Shown here in pieces: positions 20,009 to 29,386 of a DNA stretch of 64,000 nt. The DNA is from M3007 sp044226205 (GTDB lineage Bacteria; Bacteroidota; Bacteroidia; Chitinophagales; Saprospiraceae), in assembly GCA_044226205.1 (NCBI GenBank), contig JBGAHL010000024.1, forward strand, positions 22,474 through 86,473. The letters are read 5' to 3'. Under the pieces are notes generated by a model. The model did not search any database and was not told the DNA's origin. It saw nothing but the letters and a program-made list of their open reading frames with translations. Position 1 is the stretch's first letter. Each line of letters opens with the position of its first letter. The translations under genes and the position numbers were made by a program.

Positions 20009-21712
20009 TTACATGGACAGAAATTCCGCGAGGGGACCGAGGGTGAGGGCAGGAAAAAAGGAAAGGGCAGCGATGATGAGGATGACGGCAAAAACCAGCA
20101 CGCCGAACGTGGCCGAGTCGGGGCGAAGCGTGCCCGCGCTTTCAGGAATGAACTTTTTTTCAGCCAGCAGGCCCGCAATGGCCACCGGCCCGATGATGGG
20201 CAGGAAGCGCGAAAGGAGCAAAACCAGGCCGGTCGTGATGTTCCAGAAAGGATTGTTGTCGCCCAAACCTTCGAACCCCGAGCCGTTGTTGGCCGAAGCC
20301 GAGGTGTATTCGTACAGCATTTCCGAAAAGCCGTGAAACCCGGGATTGTTCAGCCAGTTGGCAGCCACGGGATGCCCCTGCGCCGCGTAAAAGGCCGCGA
20401 TTGCCGTGCCGGACAGGATCAGAAAGGGGTGCAACAAAGCCACCAGCATGGCGATTTTCATCTCGCGGGCTTCTACTTTTTTCCCGAGCAATTCGGGCGT
20501 ACGCCCCACCATCAGTCCCCCGATAAACGTGGCCAGAATGATGAACACATAAAAGTTCAGGAAACCGACGCCAACGCCTCCGTACAAGGCATTGATCATC
20601 ATGTCGAGCATTTGCATGCCCCCTGCCAGCGGGGTGAAGCTGTCGTGCATGGCATTGACGGAGCCATTGGAAGTTGCCGTGGTGCTGACGCTCCACAGGG
20701 CCGACAGGGCCGCACCGAATCGCTGTTCCTTGCCTTCCATGCTGCCGTCCGTCCGGGCGATACCCAGCTGGTCGATCGCCGGGTTGCCCCGCATTTCGGA
20801 CCAGAGCGTGACCGCCAGAATGATCGCAAAACCTGCCGTCATCACGCCGAAGATCATCCAGGCCAGGCGTTTTTTGCGGAGGTAAAAACCCAGGGCAAAG
20901 ACAAAGGCCATCGGGAGGAGCAGGATCAGGAAATTTTCGAGCAAATTGGTCCAAACGGTGGGGTTTTCCAGCGGGTGCGCCGAGTTGGCGCCGTAGTAGC
21001 CGCCGCCGTTCGTACCGGCCTGTTTAATGGCCACAAAAGCCGCCACAGGTCCGCGGCTCACCTGCACGGAATCTCCCTGCAGGCTCAATACCTTGTCTTT
21101 ACCCGCTCCGAGGTTCATCGGTACGCCATCGGCGACGAGAAAAAGGGCCGCTACAAAACTGATCGGCAGCAGAATGCGGGTGCAGCTTTTGACAAAATAA
21201 TCGTAGAAATTGCCCAGTTGCGAGGCCGTGCGCTGGCGCATGGCATTGAACACCAGGGCGCCCGCGGCCAGTCCCGTGCCCGCACTGACAAACTGCAGGA
21301 ACATCAGGGCAAACACCTGGGAGAAGTAGCTCGCCCCCGTCTCCCCCGAGTAGTGTTGCAGGTTGCAATTCACCACAAAGGAAATAGCCGTGTTGAAGGC
21401 AAGATCGGGTGTCATGGAGGGGTTGCCGTCGGGGTTCCAGGGGAGCCAGCCCTGATTGAGCAGGACGAACATGGCCCAGAAAAACCAGACCAGGTTGATG
21501 GTCAGCATCGCTTTCAGGTGTTCCTGCCAGCGCATTTCCCGGCGGGCGTCGATGCCGGACCATTTGAGCATCAGGTTTTCCAGGCCCCCGAACAGGCGGT
21601 CGGCCGGACCGCGTTCGCCCGTGTAAACAGTGGCGATATAGCGCCCCAATGGATAGGACAGGGTGGCCGTTACGAGAAAAAATAAAATGATGGAGAGTAT
21701 CTCGGTATTCAT
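20009..21712 (-). CDS. kdpA: potassium-transporting ATPase subunit A (K+ channel subunit)
   Basis: This 567-residue polytopic protein matches KdpA in length and in its four pore-loop repeats. Selectivity-filter segments are visible as NCNLQHYSGE, AGTNGGGYYGANSAHPLENP, TTATSNGSVNAM and SASANNGSGFEG. The first differs from the E. coli NTNWQ version (Cys and Leu replacing Thr and Trp). KdpA provides the ion pathway of the KdpFABC pump. It follows kdpF after 23 bases. Downstream, 278 bases containing a family A repeat separate it from kdpB. Confidence 0.97.
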   Translation of the reverse strand: MNTEILSIILFFLVTATLSYPLGRYIATVYTGERGPADRLFGGLENLMLKWSGIDARREMRWQEHLKAMLTINLVWFFWAMFVLLNQGWLPWNPDGNPSMTPDLAFNTAISFVVNCNLQHYSGETGASYFSQVFALMFLQFVSAGTGLAAGALVFNAMRQRTASQLGNFYDYFVKSCTRILLPISFVAALFLVADGVPMNLGAGKDKVLSLQGDSVQVSRGPVAAFVAIKQAGTNGGGYYGANSAHPLENPTVWTNLLENFLILLLPMAFVFALGFYLRKKRLAWMIFGVMTAGFAIILAVTLWSEMRGNPAIDQLGIARTDGSMEGKEQRFGAALSALWSVSTTATSNGSVNAMHDSFTPLAGGMQMLDMMINALYGGVGVGFLNFYVFIILATFIGGLMVGRTPELLGKKVEAREMKIAMLVALLHPFLILSGTAIAAFYAAQGHPVAANWLNNPGFHGFSEMLYEYTSASANNGSGFEGLGDNNPFWNITTGLVLLLSRFLPIIGPVAIAGLLAEKKFIPESAGTLRPDSATFGVLVFAVILIIAALSFFPALTLGPLAEFLSM

Positions 21713-21735
21713 GGTTGGAATGTTTCGAGGTGGCG

Positions 21736-21813
21736 TCAGAATTTTTCAGGTCTTAGCAGTACGTAAACCATGTACGCGAAGACGAAAACCGATACGATCA
21801 GCAGAAGGAGCAT
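21736..21813 (-). CDS. kdpF: potassium-transporting ATPase subunit F
   Basis: This 25-residue single-helix peptide ends in YVLLRPEKF, the hallmark of KdpF. A hydrophobic stretch (LLLLIVSVFVFAYMVYVLL) spans the membrane. It stabilises the KdpABC complex in other bacteria. The ATG at 21813 gives the normal length. It begins 4 bases after the stop of a 28-codon membrane peptide, implying coupled translation, and precedes kdpA by 23 bases. Confidence 0.93.
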   Translation of the reverse strand: MLLLLIVSVFVFAYMVYVLLRPEKF

Positions 21814-21817
21814 AGCG

Positions 21818-21904
21818 TCAGATTTTTTCAAAAAAGGAGATGGAGCGAAAGAAAAGGGCGAAACAGAGCAGGCCCAGCAACAGAAGCATAGCAGTGAAAA
21901 GCAT
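21818..21904 (-). CDS. 28-residue single-helix membrane peptide at the head of the kdp operon
   Basis: The frame from ATG 21904 to TGA 21818 encodes a strongly hydrophobic helix (LLLLGLLCFALFF) followed by a short polar tail ending FFEKI. It is the first gene of the kdp operon, 15 bases downstream of the likely start site of a sigma-54-like promoter, and its stop is 4 bases before kdpF. Upstream, GTAGGAAAACGG provides an A/G-rich ribosome-binding region. It is similar in size and topology to KdpF but is not KdpF, which follows it. I do not know an assigned function; an extra small Kdp subunit or a regulatory leader peptide are both possible. Confidence 0.6.
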   Translation of the reverse strand: MLFTAMLLLLGLLCFALFFRSISFFEKI

Positions 21905-21929
21905 GATTTTTCCGTTTTCCTACAGATCA

Positions 21930-21945
21930 ATCAAAGCCGTTGCCA
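21930..21945 (-). promoter_or_regulatory. candidate sigma-54 promoter of the kdp operon
   Basis: On the minus strand the sequence reads TGGCAACGGCTTTGAT. Compared with the sigma-54 consensus TGGCAC-N5-TTGCA, the -24 GG and the TTG are at exact spacing, but the -12 C is replaced by A. A start near 21919 would give a 15-base leader to the 28-codon gene. The adjacent upstream gene is a sigma-54 activator, and the DNA between them is AT-rich, as expected for bending. Confidence 0.45.
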
Positions 21946-22057
21946 GAGCGGTCAGGCTTGATAATTATTTTTTTAAATAATTGATTTTCAATAAAATAAA
22001 ATAAAACACTCCTGCCTGCCAGGTTCGGCAGAGCTGATCAAATTGAAAAACCGTTTT

Positions 22058-23410
22058 TCAAAATGAAAGGCCGCAACTTTCAATTTTGCGGTAAAGGGTG
22101 GTGAGGCCAATGCCCAGCAGGCGCGCCGCCTCGGTTTTGTTGCCGCCGGTATGCAGCAGTACTTTCTGGATGTGGAGGCATTCGGCTGCTTCGAGGGAAA
22201 AAGCCGACAGGGGGCGGGTTTGCTCCCCGTGTGAGGGCATGGCCTGCAGTTCGACGGGCAAATCGGCGGGCTCGATCCATTCGCCGGCAGCGAGAATGAC
22301 GGCCCGTTCAATGACGTTTTTCAGTTCCCGGATATTGCCCGGCCAGTCGTAGGCGTCGAGGCAGTGCAGAGTTTCCGGCGAGAGTCCCCTTATTTTTTTA
22401 GCCATTTTTCCTGAAAACCAGGCGGTAAAATGGCTGGCCAGCAAGCCGATATCCTGTCGCCGTTCGCGCAGCGGCGGCAAATAGATCTGGAAGACCGCGA
22501 GCCGGTAATAAAGGTCGGCCCGGAACCGGCCGCGTTCGGCGTCCTGTTTCAGATCGCGGTTGGTGGCCGACAAGAGGCGGATATCCGCCCTGCGCACCCT
22601 GGTCTCGCCGACGGGCAAAAACTCCCCGCTTTCGAGTACGCGCAGGAGTTTGGCTTGCAAATCGAGGGGCATTTCCCCGATCTCGTCGAGAAAAAGCGTA
22701 CCGCCCTGCGCCTCGTCGAGCAAGCCGGGTTTGTCTTTCATGGCGCCGGTGAAGGCCCCGGCGCGGTGGCCAAACAGTTCGCTTTCGAGCAGGTCGTGGC
22801 TGAATGCGCTGCAATTCAGGGCGACGAAGGGGCGGTTTTTTCTTGCGCTCGACCGATGAATGGCCTGCGCGAACACCTCTTTGCCTGTGCCTGTTTCGCC
22901 CCGTAACAGCACCGTGGTATCGGTCGGGGCAACTTTTTGCGCCAGCGCGACTACTTGCTGGAAGGCTGGCGCCCGGCCTGTCACCTGTTCAAAATCAAGC
23001 GGCTTCCCGAGTTGTTTTTCCAGTTGGACGACCTTGCGCTGGAGCCGGATTTTATCCAGCATTCGGTGGAGCAGCGGGATGATTTTATTGTTGTCGTCGC
23101 CTTTTACCAGGTAATCAAAAGCGCCGGTTCGCATGGCCTGCACGCCGTCGGGGATGTTGCCGTAGGCGGTGAGCAGGGCAATTTCGATGTCAGGGTGGGC
23201 GGTTTTCAGTTCGCCGACAAAGTCCACACCGTTGCCGTCGGGCAGTTTGACATCGCACAAAACAATATCGGGCCGGTTTTTGGCCAATGCCTGACGCCCG
23301 GCTGCCAGGCTGGCAGCCTGAACGACGTCGAAGCCTTCCAGGCGGATCAGCCGCGCCAGGAGCTCGCGCAGGCTGTTTTCATCGTCGATGAGCAAAATAT
23401 TGGCTGGCAT
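22058..23410 (-). CDS. NtrC-family sigma-54-dependent response regulator of the kdp locus
   Basis: The 450-residue protein has a receiver domain (phosphorylation Asp53 in LCDVKLPDG), a sigma-54 AAA+ domain and a Fis-type helix-turn-helix. In the AAA+ domain, Walker A is GETGTGKE at 171-178 and the sigma-54 contact GAFTGA is at 218-223. The C-terminal helix-turn-helix is in NKTEAARLLGIGLTTLYRKI. It is the gene directly upstream of the kdp operon on the same strand and takes the place of the OmpR-type KdpE found elsewhere. Its kinase is probably the histidine kinase at 13019. The ATG at 23410 starts the receiver domain exactly. Confidence 0.93.
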   Translation of the reverse strand: MPANILLIDDENSLRELLARLIRLEGFDVVQAASLAAGRQALAKNRPDIVLCDVKLPDGNGVDFVGELKTAHPDIEIALLTAYGNIPDGVQAMRTGAFDYLVKGDDNNKIIPLLHRMLDKIRLQRKVVQLEKQLGKPLDFEQVTGRAPAFQQVVALAQKVAPTDTTVLLRGETGTGKEVFAQAIHRSSARKNRPFVALNCSAFSHDLLESELFGHRAGAFTGAMKDKPGLLDEAQGGTLFLDEIGEMPLDLQAKLLRVLESGEFLPVGETRVRRADIRLLSATNRDLKQDAERGRFRADLYYRLAVFQIYLPPLRERRQDIGLLASHFTAWFSGKMAKKIRGLSPETLHCLDAYDWPGNIRELKNVIERAVILAAGEWIEPADLPVELQAMPSHGEQTRPLSAFSLEAAECLHIQKVLLHTGGNKTEAARLLGIGLTTLYRKIESCGLSF

Positions 23411-23441
23411 GGCGACAATGTTAGGCCTTTTTGGGCGCTCC

Positions 23442-23480
23442 AAAAAAAAAAAGCCCGTCTGCAGGTGCAAACGGGCTTTT
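23442..23480 (-). terminator. rho-independent terminator of the large surface protein gene
   Basis: A 10-bp perfect stem (AAAAGCCCGT with ACGGGCTTTT) is followed on the minus strand by a run of about ten T. It lies 21 bases past the stop of the 1565-residue protein gene and separates it from the kdp regulator. Confidence 0.85.
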
Positions 23481-23501
23481 CGTCTTTATCGGGCAAGGCT
23501 G

Positions 23502-26500
23502 TTAACGGTTAATCACCAGTTTTTTAGCCACGCTTTTTCCGTCAATTTGAATCAATACGGAATACAGACCGGCTGCATTGCCGCTGAGATCCATCTCGAT
23601 GCGCGCTTCGCGGGTGCTGTTGCGCTCGAGCACACGGCGGCCCGTAGCGTCGAAGACAACAACGCGGGTCTCGGAATTGACCACGGAGCTGGGCAATACC
23701 ACGGCCACCTGACCGGAGCTCGGGTTGGGCTGGAGGCTCAAACCGTAGGACCAGTCGGGTGCGTCGGTACCGACAAAACTCGTGACCGGAATATCCTGGC
23801 TCGTGAGGGTGCAACCCTGGGCATCGGTTACGATAACCGTGTACACCCCGGCGCTCAGGCCGCTGATGTCTTCGGTGGTGTCGGGCAGCGGGGCTGCATC
23901 GAGGAACCACTGGAAGGAGTAGGGCGACAAACTGCCGTTCACGGCGATGTTGATAGCACCGTTGTCGGGCGAGCTGTTGTCGTCTTTCACGTTCTGGATC
24001 ACGATCGACAGCTGGGTCAATACCGTGACTTCGAAGGAGCAGCTGCCCACGTTGCCCTGGGCATCGGTGTAAGAGAAGGTGTTGGTCGTCGTACCAACCG
24101 GGAACGAGGAACCGCTGGGCAGGCCGGACACGAACTGGAATTGTCCGCCGAAGCCGAGGCAGTTGTCGGAAGCGGTGGGTGCGTCGTACGACACGGTATT
24201 GTTGCCGAAGCAACGGACGATGCTTTGCGGGCAATTGAGTACCGGCGGCAGGTCGTCCACAATCGTGATGGTCAGCGTACTGGAGGCCACGTTGCCGGCA
24301 TCGTCGCCAGCTTCCACGGTGATCGTGTGCTCGCCGAGTTGGTCGCAGTCGAAGCTGTTGGGCGTAATGGTGACAAAATCGACGCCGCAGTTGTCGCTTA
24401 CATCCAGACCCAGGATTTGCGGGGTCAGCGTGATTTCACCGGCCGAGCCGAGCGATACGGTGCTCACGCCGCCGTTGATGGCCGGCGCTTCGGTGTCGAG
24501 CGCCTGTACGTTGGCAAACGCGATGGCGGTGCAGCCATTCGCGTCGGTGACCGTAGCCTGATACACTCCGGCGGTCAAATCGACAGCGGTGAATTCCACT
24601 TGTCCATTGGCCCATTCGATGCTCAGGTTGCCGGTGCCGCCTACTGCGACTACCGTGGCGGAGCCTTCGGGAATAGCCGGGCAGGGCGTCGTGGTGGTGT
24701 TAACATCCGTGATAACGATCGGTGCGGGTTCGGTCAGGGTTGCCGAGGCAGTGACCGAGCAATTGTTGACATCCGTCACGGTTACGGTGTATTCACCGGC
24801 AGTCAGTTCGGTGGCGGTCGCGTCGGTGCCTCCCGAACTCCAGATGTAATTGAACGGTTCGCTGCCGCCGGTCAGCACGATGGTTGCCGAGCCGCTGGCT
24901 TCGCCGTTGCAATTCGGGCTGGTCAGCAGGATGGAAGTCAGCAAGCCGCAGTTGCCTTCGTCGACCGTGACGGTTTGCACCGAGGAGCAACCGTTGGCGT
25001 CGCTTACCGTCACCGTGTATTCGCCGGCGCCGAGGCCGGTGATGGATTGAGTGGTTTCATCATTGTTCCACAAGTAGGTATAGGGGCTGAAACCACCGGT
25101 CGGATTGGCGGTAGCGCTGCCGTCGTTGGTGTCCGGGCCGCTGGTGCCGTCCGCGGTGGCATTGGCATTCACCTGCGTCGGTTCGAAGACGGTAAAGATG
25201 AGCTCGCTTGGGCAGTTGGCAGCGTCATTGATGGTGACGGTGTACTGGCCCGGCGCAAGTCCGGTGACGCTCGAAGTGGTGGCGTCATTGCTCCAGATGT
25301 AGCTGTAAGGCTCCTGACCACCGCTGATAAACACGTCGGCGGAGCCGTCGTTGGCGCCGAAGCAGCTCACATTGGTCACGTCGTATTCCGTCTGGATCGC
25401 GCAGTTGTATGCGTTGACATTCACGGTTTGGACCACCGTGCAAAGGTTGGCGTCCGTAACGGTTACGGTATAAGAACCGGGCAAGAGACCGCTGATCGAT
25501 GCAGTCGTCTCGTCGTTGCTCCACAGGTAGGCGTAGTTGGGCGAGCCGCCGCTCGGGTTGGCGTTTGCCGTACCGTCGGCGGAGCCGTTGCTCGTCTGCG
25601 CCGTGGCGCTGGCATTGGCAGACAATTGGGAAGGCTGGGTAATGGTCGCTTGTACCGTACCCGAGCAACCTTCGCTGTCGGTCACCGTAAGGATATAATC
25701 ACCGGCTGCAAGGCCGCTGACGCCGGGGTCGTTGCCGCCCGAGCTCCAGTCGAAGGTATAGTTGCCGTTGCCGCCGCTGCCGCTGCCGACCAAGCCGCCG
25801 TTGGCGGAGCCGAAGCAGCTGACGTTTTGCACACCGGCGATATTGGCCGTGACGGGCGCGTATTGCACCACCGTGGCCGAAGCCGTGCTCGTACAGCCGT
25901 TCTGCGAATTGGTCACCAAAACCGAATATTGACCGGGCTGATTAACTGCCAGGAAGGCATCTGCGCCGGTATTGGTCGTGCTGTTGTCGGGCAGGGTCCA
26001 GAGGTGTTGCAGGTCGTTCGGGTTGGCTGTGCTGGTCGTCACAAGCGTCACCGAAGCGTTGTTGCAATTCAGGTTGCCCGAAGGCGCCACGCTGGCGCCC
26101 GGCGCTGCGTTGTCGAGCGCGACGTTGGTAGTAGCCGTGCTGGTGCAACCGTTCGTACCCGTTACGAGCAGCTGATAGGTGCCTTCCGTGTTCACGGTCG
26201 GGTTTTGGCTTGCCGAGGTAAAGCCGCCGGGGCCGGTCCACAACCAGCTCACGCCGGAGCCGCCGGAGGCGCCTTGCAGTTGTACGCTGCTGACCGCGCA
26301 GGTCAGCGTACCGCCGGTTGCCGTAGCGCCGGGAGGATTGCTGTTGCCCGAAACGACGGCAGTAGCCGAGTTGGTACAGCCGGTATTGCCGTCCGTAACG
26401 ATGAGGACATAGTTGCCGGGGGCACTAACCGTTGGGTTGGGGGCGGAGGAGGTAAAGCTGTTGGGACCCGTCCAGGCATAGGTCGGGTTGACAGCGCCGG

Positions 26501-28199
26501 TGGTCGAGCCGAGGGAAATATTGGGAACGGCGCAAGACACCGTGCCCCCCGTCACCCCGATCGTTGGCGACTGTGTTTGTGCATTGATAACCGTGAGCGA
26601 GACTGCCGTGCAACCATTCAGGTTGTTGGTTACGCGGAGTTTGTAGGTGCCTGTGGCGTTTACTGTCGGCGTGAGCGTAGTCGAGCCCGATACGATATTT
26701 CCGCCGTTGGAGGCCGTCCACATGTAAGAATATTGCGCCCCCATCGAGCCGGTTCCCTGCAACTGTACTTGCGTCACAGAGCAGGTCAGCGTAAGGTTGG
26801 GCCCGGCATCTGCCAGGGGCACCGTCGTTTCGCCGGGCACATAAACCGTGGCGGTGTCGTAACACAGAACGCCGCCGGCGCTGTTGCGCACGATCAGGGA
26901 GTATTGGCCGGGGGCCGTGGCAGTAGCGTTAATCGCATTGCTGATGACTACTCCTGAGGGGTTGAGCCAGCTGTAAAAAACAGACGGGCCGGTCGTTGAC
27001 CCTTGTCCCGACAAGGGCACAGAGGGCACCGCGCAGGTAATGGTATCGGGTTGTTGAATAACTGCTTTTACAGGAATTTTGATCAAGGTGAATTTCACGA
27101 TACTGTCGCAACCGTTTTCGGCAGAAATCACATCGGTGTAGGTACCCGGGTTGCAGTATTCATAAGGACCAACGTAAAAGCATTCGCCGTCACAGATGTA
27201 TTTGATGCCCAGATTCGTAAAGTTTGGAGGCAAAATGGTCACTTTTTGCCGAACGGTACTGTCGCAGCCAAGGTAGGACTGGTAGGGCGTCGAGGTCAGG
27301 GTGTAAGTACCGGGGTTGAACAAGTTGGTATGCGGTTCTTCATCCCATTGGAAAGGCGTCCATTCGTTACAAACCGTGATATCGGGCAGAATAGTGATGG
27401 GCAAAGGCGTAACGGTGACGGGCAGGCAGGTCGAAGCAGCGGGGCTGCAAATATTGGATGCCGAGACACAGATGTTGCCGCCGGTGTTGCCGAATTTGAC
27501 CGTCACTGTAGTGCCGGCAAAGGGGCCGGGCACCACGGCCACGTTGCTGCCGCCATTGATCGAAGCGCCTGCAGGCGCCGTCCAGGTGTACACGGCGGCA
27601 TTGTCAACCGGCGCGATCGAGTAGGTTACAGTGGCATTCGGGCAAAGCTGCTGTTGCCCCTGAATAGCGCCCAGGGCGCCGAGCGGCTGGGGGCTTGCAA
27701 CGCCGTGCGTCACACTGATTTTGTACTGGCATACCTCTCCGTTTATACCGTCAATCATCAGCTGGTACGCTTTACCGATGGTAAGGCCCGTCGCTTCCAG
27801 TTCCATGGAGTTGGGGGCGGAGCTGATCCCGATAGGGTTGCAGACCACGGTGGTCATACAATTGTCGACGATAGCGCCTTGCAGACCGTTGGTACCCGAG
27901 CAGGACAGGTAAGAAATCTGGAACGTGATATTGGTCGAGCCGGCGATAAAGCCGTACCACCGGGGGTTTTCCAGCGTAATCGTGCCCAGGCAGGTAAAAT
28001 CCAGGGTAGCGGGCAAAAACACGTTGTTCTGATCTTGCAGTCCGTCAATGTTGCAGTAAATACAGGTGTTGGCGCACACAAGCGCGCCGGGGGGAGGAAT
28101 TGATCCGCCGCTGGTACAGGAAAACAGACCCTGTGCAGAGGATACTGTTGCCAGCAGGGAAGACGACAACAGGAACACGAGGAATAGCAGTTTACGCAT
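23502..28199 (-). CDS. 1565-residue T9SS surface protein with SprB-like repeats
   Basis: A signal peptide (MRKLLFLVFLLSSSLLATVSSAQ) is followed by PKD/Ig-like repeats with the recurrent phrase NPTV..PGxYxLxVT. A block of at least four SprB-like repeats follows in the C-terminal half, each with VSCFG or NCNG near its start and YTVTVTDANGC near its end. An HYR-like domain (TIVDDLPPVLNCP..) and a type A T9SS sorting domain starting near LQPNPSSGQ complete it. By family it is exported by T9SS to the cell surface, where such proteins serve in adhesion or gliding. The ATG at 28199 is chosen; the in-frame TTG two codons upstream is unlikely. Its repeats create long spurious antisense frames. Confidence 0.92.
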   Translation of the reverse strand: MRKLLFLVFLLSSSLLATVSSAQGLFSCTSGGSIPPPGALVCANTCIYCNIDGLQDQNNVFLPATLDFTCLGTITLENPRWYGFIAGSTNITFQISYLSCSGTNGLQGAIVDNCMTTVVCNPIGISSAPNSMELEATGLTIGKAYQLMIDGINGEVCQYKISVTHGVASPQPLGALGAIQGQQQLCPNATVTYSIAPVDNAAVYTWTAPAGASINGGSNVAVVPGPFAGTTVTVKFGNTGGNICVSASNICSPAASTCLPVTVTPLPITILPDITVCNEWTPFQWDEEPHTNLFNPGTYTLTSTPYQSYLGCDSTVRQKVTILPPNFTNLGIKYICDGECFYVGPYEYCNPGTYTDVISAENGCDSIVKFTLIKIPVKAVIQQPDTITCAVPSVPLSGQGSTTGPSVFYSWLNPSGVVISNAINATATAPGQYSLIVRNSAGGVLCYDTATVYVPGETTVPLADAGPNLTLTCSVTQVQLQGTGSMGAQYSYMWTASNGGNIVSGSTTLTPTVNATGTYKLRVTNNLNGCTAVSLTVINAQTQSPTIGVTGGTVSCAVPNISLGSTTGAVNPTYAWTGPNSFTSSAPNPTVSAPGNYVLIVTDGNTGCTNSATAVVSGNSNPPGATATGGTLTCAVSSVQLQGASGGSGVSWLWTGPGGFTSASQNPTVNTEGTYQLLVTGTNGCTSTATTNVALDNAAPGASVAPSGNLNCNNASVTLVTTSTANPNDLQHLWTLPDNSTTNTGADAFLAVNQPGQYSVLVTNSQNGCTSTASATVVQYAPVTANIAGVQNVSCFGSANGGLVGSGSGGNGNYTFDWSSGGNDPGVSGLAAGDYILTVTDSEGCSGTVQATITQPSQLSANASATAQTSNGSADGTANANPSGGSPNYAYLWSNDETTASISGLLPGSYTVTVTDANLCTVVQTVNVNAYNCAIQTEYDVTNVSCFGANDGSADVFISGGQEPYSYIWSNDATTSSVTGLAPGQYTVTINDAANCPSELIFTVFEPTQVNANATADGTSGPDTNDGSATANPTGGFSPYTYLWNNDETTQSITGLGAGEYTVTVSDANGCSSVQTVTVDEGNCGLLTSILLTSPNCNGEASGSATIVLTGGSEPFNYIWSSGGTDATATELTAGEYTVTVTDVNNCSVTASATLTEPAPIVITDVNTTTTPCPAIPEGSATVVAVGGTGNLSIEWANGQVEFTAVDLTAGVYQATVTDANGCTAIAFANVQALDTEAPAINGGVSTVSLGSAGEITLTPQILGLDVSDNCGVDFVTITPNSFDCDQLGEHTITVEAGDDAGNVASSTLTITIVDDLPPVLNCPQSIVRCFGNNTVSYDAPTASDNCLGFGGQFQFVSGLPSGSSFPVGTTTNTFSYTDAQGNVGSCSFEVTVLTQLSIVIQNVKDDNSSPDNGAINIAVNGSLSPYSFQWFLDAAPLPDTTEDISGLSAGVYTVIVTDAQGCTLTSQDIPVTSFVGTDAPDWSYGLSLQPNPSSGQVAVVLPSSVVNSETRVVVFDATGRRVLERNSTREARIEMDLSGNAAGLYSVLIQIDGKSVAKKLVINR

Positions 28200-28529
28200 A
28201 AACAATTGGTGATTTAAATGGATGAGATAGTCAGTGCGTCTAGTGCGAAAAGTTCACAGCAGAACGTGGTTCGAGCAAAACTTGGCGGCAAACTATGTGC
28301 CACACCTTTTTATTCAACCTTAAACTACCTATAAAAAATGCGGATACTGGCAGAATACCATTTCTGCGGTAGGTTTAAAGTCGAACAACCGGTCGTATGT
28401 AATCGGTAAAAAGGGAGGATGCTCCGGCGGATTACGCATTGGGCGCACAAGCCGAAAACCTGAATAATGAAGCGCGTGGTAAAGACAATACGAACGCTAA
28501 TATCGCTGCACGGGCGCTAACCGAAGAAT
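28200..28529. other. non-coding spacer between surface protein gene and ruvC
   Basis: These 330 bases hold no convincing gene on either strand. The part next to 28200 must contain the promoter and leader of the surface protein gene on the minus strand. An inverted pair, TAAACTACCTATAAAA and GTAGGTTTAAAG, is visible at about 28321-28380 but is too weak to name. The remainder is unremarkable. Confidence 0.5.
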
Positions 28530-29144
28530 TTATTTTGAAACTTTGCCGGGATTGTCCTTTAAAAATGCCCCCCAGCCACTGTACGTTTTTTGCCCTTTTG
28601 CCGGCCCGGAGGACTGAAACCAGTGGCAAACCGCGGCCGCAAGGGCATCCGTGGCATCGAAATATTTTTCCTGAAATTTCTGCTTCAATATGTTTTCCAG
28701 CATGCCCGCCACCTGCTCTTTCGACGCGTTTCCGTTGCCGGTGATGGCCCGCTTGATCTTCTTGGGCATGTACTCCGTGATGGCCAGACCATTCACCATG
28801 CCTGCCGCGATGGCAACCCCCTGCGCGCGGCCCAGTTTGAGCATGGATTGCACGTTTTTGCCAAAAAACGGCGCTTCAATCGACATTTCAGAAGGCCGGT
28901 ACTGGCGGATCAGATCCTGCACCTGTTCAAAAATATACCGCAGTTTGATGGTCTGTTCCTCCCCGACATGCTGAAAAGTGACCACCCCGATCTCGATCAC
29001 CTTCATGCCTTCTCGCTTGTCGGCATCCAGCACCGCAAAACCCAGCACATTGGTGCCAGGGTCGATGCCCAATATCCGCACACCGGTCGGAAAAGTGGGC
29101 TCTGTCGATACTGCGGTCCGTTTTTTGGGCGCTGAAACTGGCAT
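28530..29144 (-). CDS. ruvC: Holliday junction resolvase RuvC
   Basis: The 204-residue protein matches RuvC with a roughly 20-residue N-terminal extension. The four metal-binding carboxylates are visible as Asp28 in GIDPGT, Glu90 in SIEAPF, and Asp163 and Asp166 in DATDALAAAVCH. The resolvase nicks four-way junctions delivered by RuvAB during recombination repair. The ATG at 29144 is preferred; the frame extends further upstream but that part reads as promoter and spacer. It is divergent from the 3-hydroxyacyl-CoA dehydrogenase gene. No ruvA or ruvB is adjacent. Confidence 0.95.
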   Translation of the reverse strand: MPVSAPKKRTAVSTEPTFPTGVRILGIDPGTNVLGFAVLDADKREGMKVIEIGVVTFQHVGEEQTIKLRYIFEQVQDLIRQYRPSEMSIEAPFFGKNVQSMLKLGRAQGVAIAAGMVNGLAITEYMPKKIKRAITGNGNASKEQVAGMLENILKQKFQEKYFDATDALAAAVCHWFQSSGPAKGQKTYSGWGAFLKDNPGKVSK

Positions 29145-29330
29145 GTGACGTGATTTTGTTTGGGTAAGGTTTGTCAAAAAGCGCGAAAAATAAAAACGTG
29201 TTGTTGGGTAAATATTTTTATTTAAAACATTTTGTACCGCAAGTAGCGCCTTCAATCCAGGTGACGCGCACCCTGAAACGCGTCTGAAAGGCTGTTTTGT
29301 AAATTCCAGACACAAAAACGAGGGCTTTCC

Positions 29331-29338
29331 TAACTTTG
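29331..29338 (+). promoter_or_regulatory. Bacteroidota -7 promoter element
   Basis: TAACTTTG fits the TAnnTTTG consensus for the Bacteroidota housekeeping sigma factor. It lies 48 bases before the dehydrogenase ATG. A -33 box is not clear. Confidence 0.5.
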
Positions 29339-29386
29339 CGGATTCCCGAAAAGGATCGGGAAATCCATCAGTCATACAACCCTACA

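Noticed and set aside
23388..26957. Plus-strand open frame of 1189 codons opposite the surface protein gene
   Set aside because: The minus strand encodes a signal peptide, SprB-like repeats and a sorting domain; the plus frame is Arg/Gly/Val-rich shadow text caused by repeats and high G+C.
28432..28629. Short open frames in the 28.2-28.5 kb spacer
   Set aside because: They have no start context, no family features and overlap the ruvC end; treated as chance frames.
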